DNA of 64,000 bases from Flavobacterium cyclinae (GTDB lineage: Bacteria > Bacteroidota > Bacteroidia > Flavobacteriales > Flavobacteriaceae). Shown in pieces: positions 50,419-59,091 of the stretch (the first letter of the stretch is position 1; the number at the start of each line of letters is the position of its first letter). The DNA is taken from assembly GCF_021172145.1 (NCBI RefSeq), contig NZ_CP089095.1:1-64000 (forward strand), in the 5' to 3' direction. The position numbers and the translations under genes are program-made. The notes beneath the pieces are model-generated. The model saw nothing but the letters and a program-made list of their open reading frames with translations. It was not told the origin of the DNA and searched no databases.

Positions 50419-52596
50419 TTACTCTCTCTTTCTCAAATAATGAAAATCCAATTGTTTTTTCACTAAATCGGCATTTTTTACTTTAACGTATACTTCGTCA
50501 CCTAATTGTATAATATTTTTAGAAACTTCACCTACTAATGCATATTGTTTGTCATCAAAGGTGTAATAATCATCTCTAATTTCTCTGATTCTAACCATTC
50601 CTTCGCATTTATTTTCGATGATTTCTACATAAATTCCCCATTCAGTTACACCAGAAATTACTCCTAAAAACTCTTGATCTTTATGGTCTTGCATGTATTT
50701 TACTTGCATGTATTTTACAGAATCGCGTTCGGCATTAGCCGCTAAACTTTCCATATTAGAAGAGTGCTGACATTTTTCTTCATACAAATCAGCATCAACA
50801 CTTTTTCCACCATCTAAATAATGTTGTAACAAACGATGTGCCATCACATCAGGATAACGACGAATTGGCGATGTAAAATGACTGTAATAATCAAATGCTA
50901 ATCCGTAGTGACCAATATTTTCTGTAGAATACGCTGCTTTACTCATACTTCGAATAGCTAAAGTATCCACTAAATTTTGTTCTTTTTTACCTTGAACTTC
51001 GTTTAATAAATTGTTTAACGAATTAGAAATATCCTTTTTTGATTTAAAATTGATTGAATATCCAAACTTAGAAATAACCGATTGTAGTCCGATTAATTTA
51101 TCTTCATTTGGTTCATCATGAATACGATACACAAAGGTTTTCTTTTGTTTCCCAATGAATTCCGCTACTTTTCTATTCGCTAACAACATGAATTCTTCAA
51201 TCAAATGATTGGCATCTTTACTTTGTTTGAAGTAAACACCAACCGGTTCTGCGTTTTCATTTAAATTAAATTTCACTTCTACTTTATCAAATGAAATTGC
51301 TCCAGCTGCCATTCTTTTTCTTCGAAGAATTTTAGCTAATTCATCCATTTTAAGAGTTGCATCAACAATCGGTTTTGGAACGATATATTCGCTTGCAGTT
51401 AATGAAATTTCAGCTGGAATTTTATCCGATTTTGTTTCTATAATACTTTGTGCTTCTTCATACGCAAAACGTTGGTCAGAATAAATTACTGTTCGTCCAA
51501 ACCATGCATCTACAACTTCCGCTTTATTATTCAATTGAAAAACAGCTGAAAAGGTATATTTTTCTTCGTGAGGACGAAGCGAACAAGCAAAGTTAGATAA
51601 TACTTCTGGAAGCATTGGAACAACTCTATCAACTAAATAAACCGAAGTTGCTCTTTTATACGCTTCATCATCTAAAATAGTTCCTTCTTGTACATAATGC
51701 GAAACATCAGCAATATGAACTCCGATTTCGTAATTTCCATTTTCTAAAACTTGAAATGATAAAGCATCATCAAAATCTTTAGCATCTTTTGGATCAATTG
51801 TAAACGTTAAAACATCACGCATATCGCGACGTTTAGCAATTTCTTCTTCGGTTATTGAAGTGTCCATTTTGTTTGCAAACGCTTCTACTTCAATTGGAAA
51901 ATCATATGGTAAACCATATTCGGCTAATATGGCGTGAATTTCGGTGTTGTGTTCGCCTGGTTTTCCTAACACTTTTATAACAGAACCAAAAGGAGAATCG
52001 GCTTTTTTTGGCCAATCTTCCATTTTTACTAAAACAACATCACCGTGTTCCGCTTCACCTATTTTATTTTTTGGAATAAAAATATCGGTATACATTTTAG
52101 CATTAGCTGTAGTTACAAAAGCAAAGTTTTTTTGAATATCAATTACACCTACAAATTCAATTTTATCGCGTTCTAAAATCTCTAAAATTTCGGCTTCTGG
52201 TCTACGTGAGCTTCTTCTGTTGTAGATATAAGCTTTTACTTTATCTCCATCTAACGCATGATTTAAGTTGATAAACGGAATAAAAACATCGTCTTCTAAT
52301 TCGTCACAAATAAAATAACCTGTTTTACGAGACGTCATATCAACTATACCTTCATAATATTCTGCTTTGGAAATTATTTGATATTTTCCAATTTCCGTTT
52401 CATGAATTTTATCTTGTGCTTTTAGAATTTTTAAATCTCGTATTATTTCATTGCGACTTTTAGTATCGCTTAACTCTAAAACTGCAGCTATTTGTTTGTA
52501 ATTAAAAGATTTAGAAGGTTCTCTTGAAAGTATTTTAAATATTTGTGCGGTAAAATCTTTTGGTTTCTTTCCTAATTTTTTTGGTTTCTTACTCAT
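50419..52596 (-). CDS. rnr: ribonuclease R
   Basis: 725 residues. Order: N-terminal winged-helix (FNYKQIAAVLEL), cold-shock domains (about 75-220), RNB catalytic domain with the acidic cluster TFDPKDAKDFDDALSF (near residue 275), RRYPDVMAHRLLQHYL, and an S1 domain at the end (EFLGVISGVTEWGIYVEI). A 3'-to-5' exoribonuclease that degrades structured RNA. The basic C-terminal tail seen in E. coli is absent, ending at DFHYLRKRE. Confidence 0.96.
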   Translation of the reverse strand: MSKKPKKLGKKPKDFTAQIFKILSREPSKSFNYKQIAAVLELSDTKSRNEIIRDLKILKAQDKIHETEIGKYQIISKAEYYEGIVDMTSRKTGYFICDELEDDVFIPFINLNHALDGDKVKAYIYNRRSSRRPEAEILEILERDKIEFVGVIDIQKNFAFVTTANAKMYTDIFIPKNKIGEAEHGDVVLVKMEDWPKKADSPFGSVIKVLGKPGEHNTEIHAILAEYGLPYDFPIEVEAFANKMDTSITEEEIAKRRDMRDVLTFTIDPKDAKDFDDALSFQVLENGNYEIGVHIADVSHYVQEGTILDDEAYKRATSVYLVDRVVPMLPEVLSNFACSLRPHEEKYTFSAVFQLNNKAEVVDAWFGRTVIYSDQRFAYEEAQSIIETKSDKIPAEISLTASEYIVPKPIVDATLKMDELAKILRRKRMAAGAISFDKVEVKFNLNENAEPVGVYFKQSKDANHLIEEFMLLANRKVAEFIGKQKKTFVYRIHDEPNEDKLIGLQSVISKFGYSINFKSKKDISNSLNNLLNEVQGKKEQNLVDTLAIRSMSKAAYSTENIGHYGLAFDYYSHFTSPIRRYPDVMAHRLLQHYLDGGKSVDADLYEEKCQHSSNMESLAANAERDSVKYMQVKYMQDHKDQEFLGVISGVTEWGIYVEIIENKCEGMVRIREIRDDYYTFDDKQYALVGEVSKNIIQLGDEVYVKVKNADLVKKQLDFHYLRKRE

Positions 52597-52686
52597 TGTA
52601 TCATTTTCAATTATTGCTGAAAGTTACGAAATTGTTATAAGTTATTGATGAAGGAGGCTCAGTTTTAATGAAAAAATAACTTTTCG

Positions 52687-52694
52687 TATATTTG
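52687..52694 (+). promoter_or_regulatory. -7 promoter element of the first DUF2007 gene
   Basis: TATATTTG, full match to TAnnTTTG, 25 bases before the ATG at 52720. Confidence 0.6.
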
Positions 52695-52719
52695 TGAAAT
52701 AACGAAAAATGTAAAAGAT

Positions 52720-52953
52720 ATGAATGATTTTGTAGTAGTTGCTATTTTCAACAACCAAAGAGAAACCATGAAAATTAGAAGTATTTTGGAACGAAAAAAA
52801 ATTCCATATATAATTCAAGATGAAACGGTAGTATCAGTTGATCCATTACAAAGTATAGGTTTTGGAAACATTAGTTTAAAAATAGAAGAACAAAATATTG
52901 ATAAGGTTAAAAATATCCTTATCGAAAATAAAAAAGAAAAATTTATTGTTTAA
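52720..52953 (+). CDS. DUF2007-domain small protein 1
   Basis: 77 residues. It matches the DUF2007 (putative signal-transducing) pattern: FVVVAIFNNQRETMKIRSIL, then YIIQDETVVSVDPL and GNISLKIEEQNIDKVKNIL. Cytoplasmic, alpha/beta, function unknown. A terminator separates it from its paralogue at 52998. Confidence 0.85.
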   Translation: MNDFVVVAIFNNQRETMKIRSILERKKIPYIIQDETVVSVDPLQSIGFGNISLKIEEQNIDKVKNILIENKKEKFIV

Positions 52954-52962
52954 TAAAAAGCT

Positions 52963-52990
52963 AGGGTTCTATAATCAAAAGAACCCTTTT
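52963..52990 (+). terminator. terminator between the two DUF2007 genes
   Basis: AGGGTTCT (52963-52970) pairs perfectly with AGAACCCT (52980-52987), then a T-run that reaches the next gene. Confidence 0.85.
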
Positions 52991-52997
52991 TTATTTT

Positions 52998-53237
52998 ATG
53001 GAAAACTTCATTACCATTGCCGTGTTTACTTACCAACACGAGACTTTAATTATTAAAAATTTATTAGAGCAAGAAGGAATTGCTTATTTTTTTGAAAACG
53101 AAACTATTGTAGGAATCGATCCTTTTGCCACAATTGCTTACGGCGGAATCAAATTAAAAGTGCATCCAAACGACGAAGCAACCGTAAAAGAAATTCTAAA
53201 AAAACTAAATGAAGACGATCATTTAAAAATTGTTTAA
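52998..53237 (+). CDS. DUF2007-domain small protein 2
   Basis: 79 residues, paralogue of the gene at 52720: FITIAVFTYQHETLIIKNLL, YFFENETIVGIDPFATIAYG and IKLKVHPNDEATVKEIL. The shared E-T-V/I-V-x-x-D-P segment is the best conserved part. It starts right after the terminator of the first gene, so it needs read-through or an unseen promoter. Confidence 0.85.
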   Translation: MENFITIAVFTYQHETLIIKNLLEQEGIAYFFENETIVGIDPFATIAYGGIKLKVHPNDEATVKEILKKLNEDDHLKIV

Positions 53238-53827
53238 TTTTTTAAAGTTGAAAGTTTTCAACATATATTAAAAACAACAAAAAATATTTTTAATTAAATT
53301 TAAATTTATGATGGTTATTATAGCGTGTTAATATGTGGAATAAGTTTTTTAAGAAATCCATTTTTATAAAGTTATCCTAAGTTATACAACGTAATTAACA
53401 TTTTTAATTTTAATTAAATATTTGAAAATCTGATGCTTTTTATTTTTTATTTTTGAGTTATTAACTACTGTTGAAATACAGAATTTGAATTAAATTGTAA
53501 ATAAGTTTACTTTTAATTTTATGTTAATAACCTGTGAATTTGTATTGATAATTTTTCAACAAAAAATAATAACTCTGCTTGATTTTTTCATTTCAATTTT
53601 TGATTACAAATTTTTTTAATACAACCTAAAAAAACTTCTAAATTTCTATCCAAAGTTGTTAACAATGAGTGTTAATTTAATATTAACTGATTTTCAACGA
53701 TTTACATTTAGAAGTTAACAAAGTGTATTTTTAAGGTTAGTTTATTGTATAATTCTCTGATTTTAAAAGAAATAATTAAAAAAATATCAAAACCAGAATC
53801 ATATTATTATTACTTCTTTTTCTTTAG
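53238..53827. other. gene-free AT-rich stretch, candidate replication origin
   Basis: About 590 bases without any convincing gene. It holds several near-matches to DnaA boxes (TTATCCTAA, TTATACAAC, TGTGGAATAA, TGTGAATTT), TTTTCAACA at two places plus TTTTCAACG, and repeated GTTAACAA words. Genes on the left for 20 kb are mainly on the minus strand and those on the right mainly on the plus strand, as expected around an origin. parS sites lie 13-19 kb to the left. No perfect DnaA box was found, so this is a hypothesis. Confidence 0.35.
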
Positions 53828-53835
53828 TACTTTTG
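53828..53835 (+). promoter_or_regulatory. -7 promoter element of rpiB
   Basis: TACTTTTG, full match to TAnnTTTG, 24 bases before the rpiB ATG. Confidence 0.6.
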
Positions 53836-53859
53836 CATATACAAAACACACAACAACTT

Positions 53860-54291
53860 ATGAAAATTTCAATTGGAAATGACCACGCTGGTCCAGATTA
53901 TAAAAAAGCGATTGTTCAATATTTAGAAGAAAAAGGACATACGGTTTTTAATCATGGAACCGATACTTTTGATAGCGTAGATTATCCGGATTTTGGTCAC
54001 CCAGTAGCCTACGATGTAGAAAGTAAAAAAGCCGATTTAGGAATAGTAATTTGTGGTTCAGGAAACGGAATTGCTATGACGGTTAACAAGCACCAAGATA
54101 TTCGTGCCGCTTTATGTTGGACAAAAGAAATTGCTGCTTTAGCGCGTCAACATAATGATGCTAATATTATAAGTATTCCAGCTCGTTACACTTCTATTCA
54201 ACAAGCTGTTGAAATGGTAGATACCTTTTTAAATACTCCATTTGAAGGCGGAAGACACGCTAATCGCGTGAAAAAAATCGCTTGTAAATAA
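53860..54291 (+). CDS. rpiB: ribose-5-phosphate isomerase B
   Basis: 143 residues from the ATG at 53860 (MKISIGNDHAGPDYKKAIV); an earlier in-frame start lies in the untranslated leader just after the -7 element. Family signatures are IGNDHAG, YPDFGHPVAYDV and GIVICGSGNGIAM with the catalytic Cys, and ALARQHNDANIISIPAR. It interconverts ribose-5-P and ribulose-5-P. nnrD follows 24 bases on. Confidence 0.95.
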   Translation: MKISIGNDHAGPDYKKAIVQYLEEKGHTVFNHGTDTFDSVDYPDFGHPVAYDVESKKADLGIVICGSGNGIAMTVNKHQDIRAALCWTKEIAALARQHNDANIISIPARYTSIQQAVEMVDTFLNTPFEGGRHANRVKKIACK

Positions 54292-54315
54292 CCAATAATC
54301 TTAAAATCAATTCAA

Positions 54316-55149
54316 ATGAAACTCATAAAATTAGATTTGAATTGTATTAAAAACATTTATAAAAAGCGACCATGTGATTCTCACAAAGGAACACTTGGTC
54401 ATGCTTTGTTAATTGCAGGAAGCTCAGATAAAATGGGCGCAGCAATAATTGCTTCTAAAGCTTGTCTGCGTTCAGGTGTTGGGTTGTTAACTGTTGTATT
54501 TTCTCCAGAAAACAAAAATGTTCTTTTTAATTCGGTTCCCGAAGCTATGTATGCCAATTCTTGTGTGATGAACGATTTATCACCTTATCAAACCATTGGA
54601 ATTGGTCCCGGAATTGGCGTTGATGAAATCAGTCTACAATACATTTACGAATTATACGAAAACAATCTTCCCGTTGTTTTTGATGCCGATGCATTGAATT
54701 TGATTGCAAAATATAAAATAGATTGGAAAAACTTTAATTTTCCATTTGTTTTAACGCCACATCCAAAAGAATTTGACCGATTATTTGGCGAACATGATTC
54801 TGAATCTGAAAGAAGAAATACAGCCATCCAAAAAGCTAAAGAATTAAATTGCGTCATTGTTTTAAAAGGACACAAAACGTTTATCACTAACGGAATTCAC
54901 TCTTTTGAAAATACTACTGGAAATTCAGGTTTAGCAAAAGGTGGTTCAGGTGATGCATTAACCGGAATGATTACTTCATTTTTAGCACAAGGTTATACTA
55001 CTTTAGAAGCTGTTAAATTAGGTGTTTATCTTCACGGATTAGCAGCTGATATTACACTTCAAACACAAAGCGAAGAAAGTATGTTAATAACAGATGTTAT
55101 TGAAAATATAGGTTTAGCTTTTAAACATTTGAATACCGAAATACAATAA
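54316..55149 (+). CDS. nnrD: ADP-dependent NAD(P)H-hydrate dehydratase
   Basis: 277 residues, the C-terminal (YjeF-C, ribokinase-like) half of the two-domain NAD(P)HX repair enzyme, standing alone. Motifs are SHKGTLGHALLIAGS near the start, FDADALNLIA, LTPHPKEFDRLFG and the phosphate-binding GNSGLAKGGSGDALTGMI. No epimerase domain is attached. It probably shares a transcript with rpiB. Its 3' end overlaps the convergent DUF1294 gene by 36 bases. Confidence 0.92.
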   Translation: MKLIKLDLNCIKNIYKKRPCDSHKGTLGHALLIAGSSDKMGAAIIASKACLRSGVGLLTVVFSPENKNVLFNSVPEAMYANSCVMNDLSPYQTIGIGPGIGVDEISLQYIYELYENNLPVVFDADALNLIAKYKIDWKNFNFPFVLTPHPKEFDRLFGEHDSESERRNTAIQKAKELNCVIVLKGHKTFITNGIHSFENTTGNSGLAKGGSGDALTGMITSFLAQGYTTLEAVKLGVYLHGLAADITLQTQSEESMLITDVIENIGLAFKHLNTEIQ

Positions 55150-55389
55150 AACAACCTGAAGTATCACAATAGTGTAGAAACTCAAAATAAAAGAAAACTT
55201 ATTGGTTTTGTGTTTGAAAAAATTCATTCCTAATAAACCTCCAATAGTTCCACCAATTCCAGCCAATAAAAGCAAATGGAATTCTGAAATGCGTTTTTTA
55301 TTGTTTTTAGCTTGCCATTTATCGTAGCCAAATACTAAAAATGTTATAATATTAATAACAATACAAAAGTACATTAAGGCTTCATTCAT
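55114..55389 (-). CDS. DUF1294 membrane protein
   Basis: 91 residues with three membrane helices (about 5-22, 38-58 and 68-88). FGYDKWQAKNNKKRISE, LLLLAGIGGTIGGLLGMNFF and KHKTNKFSF are the DUF1294 signature. Function unknown. It is convergent with nnrD, with a 36-base overlap of the coding ends. Confidence 0.9.
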   Translation of the reverse strand: MNEALMYFCIVINIITFLVFGYDKWQAKNNKKRISEFHLLLLAGIGGTIGGLLGMNFFKHKTNKFSFILSFYTIVILQVVLLYFGIQMFKS

Positions 55390-55492
55390 TTTAATATATT
55401 TTTATAAAATTAAAAAATTGAATTAACGAATCAATTAAATACTTTGTAAACTTTGCGAAAACCTTTGCATCTTTGTGTTAAATAAAAATAAA

Positions 55493-57631
55493 ATGACCCA
55501 CATTCAATTCATTCAAAACCAAATCAACATTGCTCCAAAAAGCATTGAAGCTACTATAAAATTACTTTCTGAAGATTGTACGATTCCGTTTATTTCGCGT
55601 TACCGAAAAGATCAAACTGGAAATTTAGATGAGGTTCAAATCGAAGCTATTTCGAAATTAAACAAGCAATTTGATGAAATCATTAAGCGAAAAGAAAGCA
55701 TTATAAAATCGATTGAAGAGCAAAATGCACTTTCGCCAGAATTGAAAGCTAAAATTGAAAATAGTTTTGATTTACAAGAATTGGAAGATTTCTATTTACC
55801 TTATAAAAAGAAGAAAAAAACCAAAGCTGATGTCGCTCGTGAAAATGGATTAGAACCGTTGGCAAAAATCATTATGAGTCAATCCCGAAGTGTCGGGACT
55901 GATGATATTGAGTTTTTAGCATCGAAATATTTGAATGCAAACGTTAAAAATGAAGACGAAGCCTTACAAGGCGCTCGCGATATCATTGCGGAATGGATTA
56001 ACGAAAACATATTTATTCGTAAAAATTTACGTCGCTTATTCCAACGAAAAGCTGAAATCACAACTAAAGTCGTTAAAACTAAAAAAGATGACGAAGCGGC
56101 TCAAAAATTCTCCCAATATTTCGATTGGTCAGAACCGATTTCCAAAGCACCATCGCATCGTTTATTAGCTATGTTGCGAGCTGAAGCGGAAGGTTTTGTG
56201 AAATTAAATGTCGCAATCGAAAAAGAAGAAGCCTTAAATTTTATCGAAGAAAATATTATCAAAAATAAAAATTCGGATGCAACCGAACATTTAGAATTAG
56301 CGATAAAAGACAGCTACAAACGTTTGTTGGAACCAGCAATTTCAAACGAAACCTTGCAAGAAGCAAAAGCAAAAGCCGACATAAAAGCGATTGATGTGTT
56401 TTCCGAAAATTTACGTCAGTTACTATTAGCACCACCATTAGGCGAAAAACGAATTTTAGCTATCGACCCTGGTTATAGAACTGGTTGTAAAGTAGTGTGT
56501 TTAGATGAAAAAGGAGATTTATTAAATAACGAAACCATTTATCCACATGCACCACAAAACGATACCGCTATGGCGATGAAAAAAATTCGTTCCATGGTGA
56601 ATGCGTACAATATTGAAGCCATTTCTATTGGAAATGGAACAGCTTCTCGTGAAACGGAGTTTTTTATCAAAAAAATTGCTTTTGATAAACCGGTTCAAGT
56701 TTTTGTGGTTTCGGAAGCGGGAGCATCGGTATATTCTGCGAGTAAAATTGCGAGAGAAGAATTTCCAAATTACGATGTAACCGTTCGTGGTTCTGTTTCG
56801 ATTGGAAGAAGACTTTCTGACCCATTGGCAGAATTGGTAAAAATTGATCCAAAATCTATCGGTGTTGGACAATATCAGCACGATGTAGATCAAACTAAGT
56901 TACAATCAGCATTAGATAGCACGGTGATGAGTTGCGTGAATTCTGTTGGGATTAACATCAATACTGCTAGTAAATCATTATTGAGTTATGTTTCAGGAAT
57001 TGGTGAAAAAATGGCGGAAAATATTGTGGCTTATCGTTCAGAGAACGGGCCTTTTGAAGATAGAAAGCAACTGAAAAAAGTGCCACGTTTGGGAGAAAAA
57101 GCTTATCAACAAGCCGCAGCTTTCATTAGAATTCGCGATGGGAAAAATCCATTGGATAATTCAGCTGTTCACCCTGAAGCGTATCCTATTGTGGAAAAAA
57201 TGGCAAAAGATTTAGGCATCAAAACCAATGAATTAATCGCTAATAAAGAAAAAATCGCTCAAATAAAACCTGAAAATTATATCACAACTGAAATAGGGAT
57301 TTTAACTTTAAAAGATATTCTAAAAGAGTTAGAAAAACCAGGTTTAGATCCAAGAAAAGCAGCAAAAATTTTCGAATTCGATCCAAATGTTCGCTCTATT
57401 TCTGATTTAAAAACCGGCATGATTTTACCAGGAATTGTGAATAATATTACGGCTTTTGGATGTTTTGTAGATTTAGGTATCAAAGAAAGTGGTTTGGTGC
57501 ACATTTCGCAATTGAAAGAAGGCTATGTTTCGGATGTAAACGAAGTGGTAAAAATGCACCAACACGTGCAAGTAAAAGTCGTTGAGGTGGACGAAGCAAG
57601 AAAACGCATTCAGTTGACGATGATTTTGTAA
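55493..57631 (+). CDS. tex: Tex-family RNA-binding transcription accessory protein
   Basis: 712 residues from the ATG at 55493 (MTHIQFIQNQINIAPKSIEA); a GTG six codons earlier is less likely. Domain order: N-terminal Tex helices (TIPFISRYRKDQTGNLDEVQ), YqgF-like RNase-H fold (LAIDPGYRTGCKVVCLD), HhH motifs (VGININTASKSLLSYVSGIG) and an S1 domain at the end (GIVNNITAFGCFVDLGIKES). It binds nucleic acid. The palindrome at 55883 encodes SRSVGT in a linker. Confidence 0.95.
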   Translation: MTHIQFIQNQINIAPKSIEATIKLLSEDCTIPFISRYRKDQTGNLDEVQIEAISKLNKQFDEIIKRKESIIKSIEEQNALSPELKAKIENSFDLQELEDFYLPYKKKKKTKADVARENGLEPLAKIIMSQSRSVGTDDIEFLASKYLNANVKNEDEALQGARDIIAEWINENIFIRKNLRRLFQRKAEITTKVVKTKKDDEAAQKFSQYFDWSEPISKAPSHRLLAMLRAEAEGFVKLNVAIEKEEALNFIEENIIKNKNSDATEHLELAIKDSYKRLLEPAISNETLQEAKAKADIKAIDVFSENLRQLLLAPPLGEKRILAIDPGYRTGCKVVCLDEKGDLLNNETIYPHAPQNDTAMAMKKIRSMVNAYNIEAISIGNGTASRETEFFIKKIAFDKPVQVFVVSEAGASVYSASKIAREEFPNYDVTVRGSVSIGRRLSDPLAELVKIDPKSIGVGQYQHDVDQTKLQSALDSTVMSCVNSVGININTASKSLLSYVSGIGEKMAENIVAYRSENGPFEDRKQLKKVPRLGEKAYQQAAAFIRIRDGKNPLDNSAVHPEAYPIVEKMAKDLGIKTNELIANKEKIAQIKPENYITTEIGILTLKDILKELEKPGLDPRKAAKIFEFDPNVRSISDLKTGMILPGIVNNITAFGCFVDLGIKESGLVHISQLKEGYVSDVNEVVKMHQHVQVKVVEVDEARKRIQLTMIL
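55883..55898. repeat. intragenic palindrome TCCCGA-AGTG-TCGGGA
   Basis: A near-palindrome within tex with the same arms as those at 31123 and 43390; it encodes part of SQSRSVGTDD between helices. Confidence 0.8.
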
Positions 57632-57668
57632 ATCATAATACAACGAATTTTTCAAAAATTTATTTATT

Positions 57669-58634
57669 TTAATTTACTAGAATTGAAGTAAACTCACCAT
57701 CTGCACCACTAATTTGAATTGAATTCGTGTTATTAATATCTAAATAAAAATTTACAGTTGATGAATCCTCAATACTAATTATATAACTATTATTATTAAC
57801 AATTTTAAAATCTATTATTCCCATTCCATTATAAAAAAATGAAGCAGGATTATTGTTCGTATAAAAATTTAAACTATCATTAAAATATATATTATTATTA
57901 TATCCATTTAAATTTCTAACATACTCAACATTTGATAAATAGGTAGCAATATCTGTTGTTAAGTTTTTATAGTATCCTTGATAATTTGAGCCTGTCAAGG
58001 AGCTATCTTTTGTTCCATAAAGGTATACATCATTATTTATCTTACTCAATCCATATATTCCACAATAATATGTTTCATCATTAAATATTCCATTTTTGAA
58101 GTAACCTCTTCCTAAGCTGCTTTGAGCAGTAACATATATATCATTGTTAGAAACTACTATTGAATTAGCACTACCATTGTCATTGTGACTTAAAGTAGTT
58201 TTCACTCCATTTTTCCAAAAACAAACTTCTTTAGTAGTATAATTTCCAATACTACCACAGAAATAAACATCATTTCCTTCAACAAACATGTCATTTATTT
58301 GTAAAAAGGGTTCATTATTGGGATTTAATAAAGAATTTAAATCAATTAATATTCCATTTTTCCAATATAAAGTATTAAGATATCCAGTTCCTTGACCTAA
58401 AACATACACATCTAAACCTGAAACCATAATTTTTTGAGCAACCCCATTAGTTAGCCCACCATTATCAAGTAATACTAATTGTGTGTTTTTCCAATAACAC
58501 GGATTGTTGTTATATTTTCCTGTGACATAAACATCAACTACTGAAGAGTTTGCCAAATTAGAATCATAATCATTATTCTTATCACAACTAAATAATGCAG
58601 TAATAGCTAAAATTAAAAAACCAAAATTTTTCAT
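57669..58634 (-). CDS. repeat lipoprotein of unknown function
   Basis: 321 residues with a lipoprotein signal (lipobox LFSC, Cys near 17). About six imperfect repeats of roughly 45 residues follow the pattern DVYVTG, then CYWKNG-like, then LxxNxxxxxN; examples are DVYVTGKYNNNPCYWKN, DVYFCGSIGNYTTKEVCFWK and DIYVTAQSSLGRGYFKNG. This looks like a beta-propeller or similar surface repeat. I do not recognise a named family with certainty, and there is no catalytic motif. It is convergent with tex. Confidence 0.75.
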   Translation of the reverse strand: MKNFGFLILAITALFSCDKNNDYDSNLANSSVVDVYVTGKYNNNPCYWKNTQLVLLDNGGLTNGVAQKIMVSGLDVYVLGQGTGYLNTLYWKNGILIDLNSLLNPNNEPFLQINDMFVEGNDVYFCGSIGNYTTKEVCFWKNGVKTTLSHNDNGSANSIVVSNNDIYVTAQSSLGRGYFKNGIFNDETYYCGIYGLSKINNDVYLYGTKDSSLTGSNYQGYYKNLTTDIATYLSNVEYVRNLNGYNNNIYFNDSLNFYTNNNPASFFYNGMGIIDFKIVNNNSYIISIEDSSTVNFYLDINNTNSIQISGADGEFTSILVN

Positions 58635-58692
58635 GAGAATGTTTTTATATTTTAAAGATGATGAAATGATAATTTGGTTGCGTTCTATAAAA

Positions 58693-58735
58693 AAAATCCC
58701 AAATTCCTTTTGAAATAACTGGAATTTGGGATTTT
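58693..58735. terminator. bidirectional terminator downstream of tatA
   Basis: AAAATCCCAAATTCC (58693-58707) pairs perfectly over 15 bases with GGAATTTGGGATTTT (58721-58735); the A-run before it acts as a T-run for tatA on the minus strand. Confidence 0.88.
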
Positions 58736-58753
58736 AAATATTGAAAAGAAAAA

Positions 58754-58960
58754 TTATTCTTTTTCTTTAGTTTCTTCTTCTTTTTTAGAGTTTTTAGGCT
58801 CATCGTCTTTCATGGCGTTTTTAAATTCTTTAACACCTCCACCAAGACCTTTCATTAATTCTGGAATTTTTTTACCTCCAAATAATAATAAAACAATTGC
58901 TATGATTAAAATTGCTTGTGGAACTCCTACAATTCCTAAAGATATAGTTAATGCATTCAT
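58754..58960 (-). CDS. tatA: twin-arginine translocase subunit TatA/TatE
   Basis: 68 residues. One N-terminal membrane helix ([21 protein letters not shown]), then the amphipathic helix ([20 protein letters not shown]) and a charged tail ([17 protein letters not shown]). This is the standard TatA layout; it forms the pore that moves folded proteins across the inner membrane. tatC is not in the window next to it. Confidence 0.95.
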   Translation of the reverse strand: MNALTISLGIVGVPQAILIIAIVLLLFGGKKIPELMKGLGGGVKEFKNAMKDDEPKNSKKEEETKEKE

Positions 58961-59061
58961 TTTTTCTATGATTTAAAGCACAAAGATATAAAGAAATTAA
59001 CAAATGATTATTTTTTAACGATTAATTATACTATTAGAAATTAGAAACCCGTTGTATTTAG

Positions 59062-59069
59062 TATATTTG
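59062..59069 (+). promoter_or_regulatory. -7 promoter element of the M23 gene
   Basis: TATATTTG, full match to TAnnTTTG, 22 bases before the ATG at 59092; it would serve the downstream run of genes to 64 kb. Confidence 0.6.
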
Positions 59070-59091
59070 TGTAATTAATAGAACTAATAAG

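Noticed and set aside
56522..56893. 123-codon ORF antisense to tex
   Set aside because: The composition is that of a shadow frame (many Arg, Asn, Phe, Ile), with no motif, and the opposite strand is a clear tex gene.
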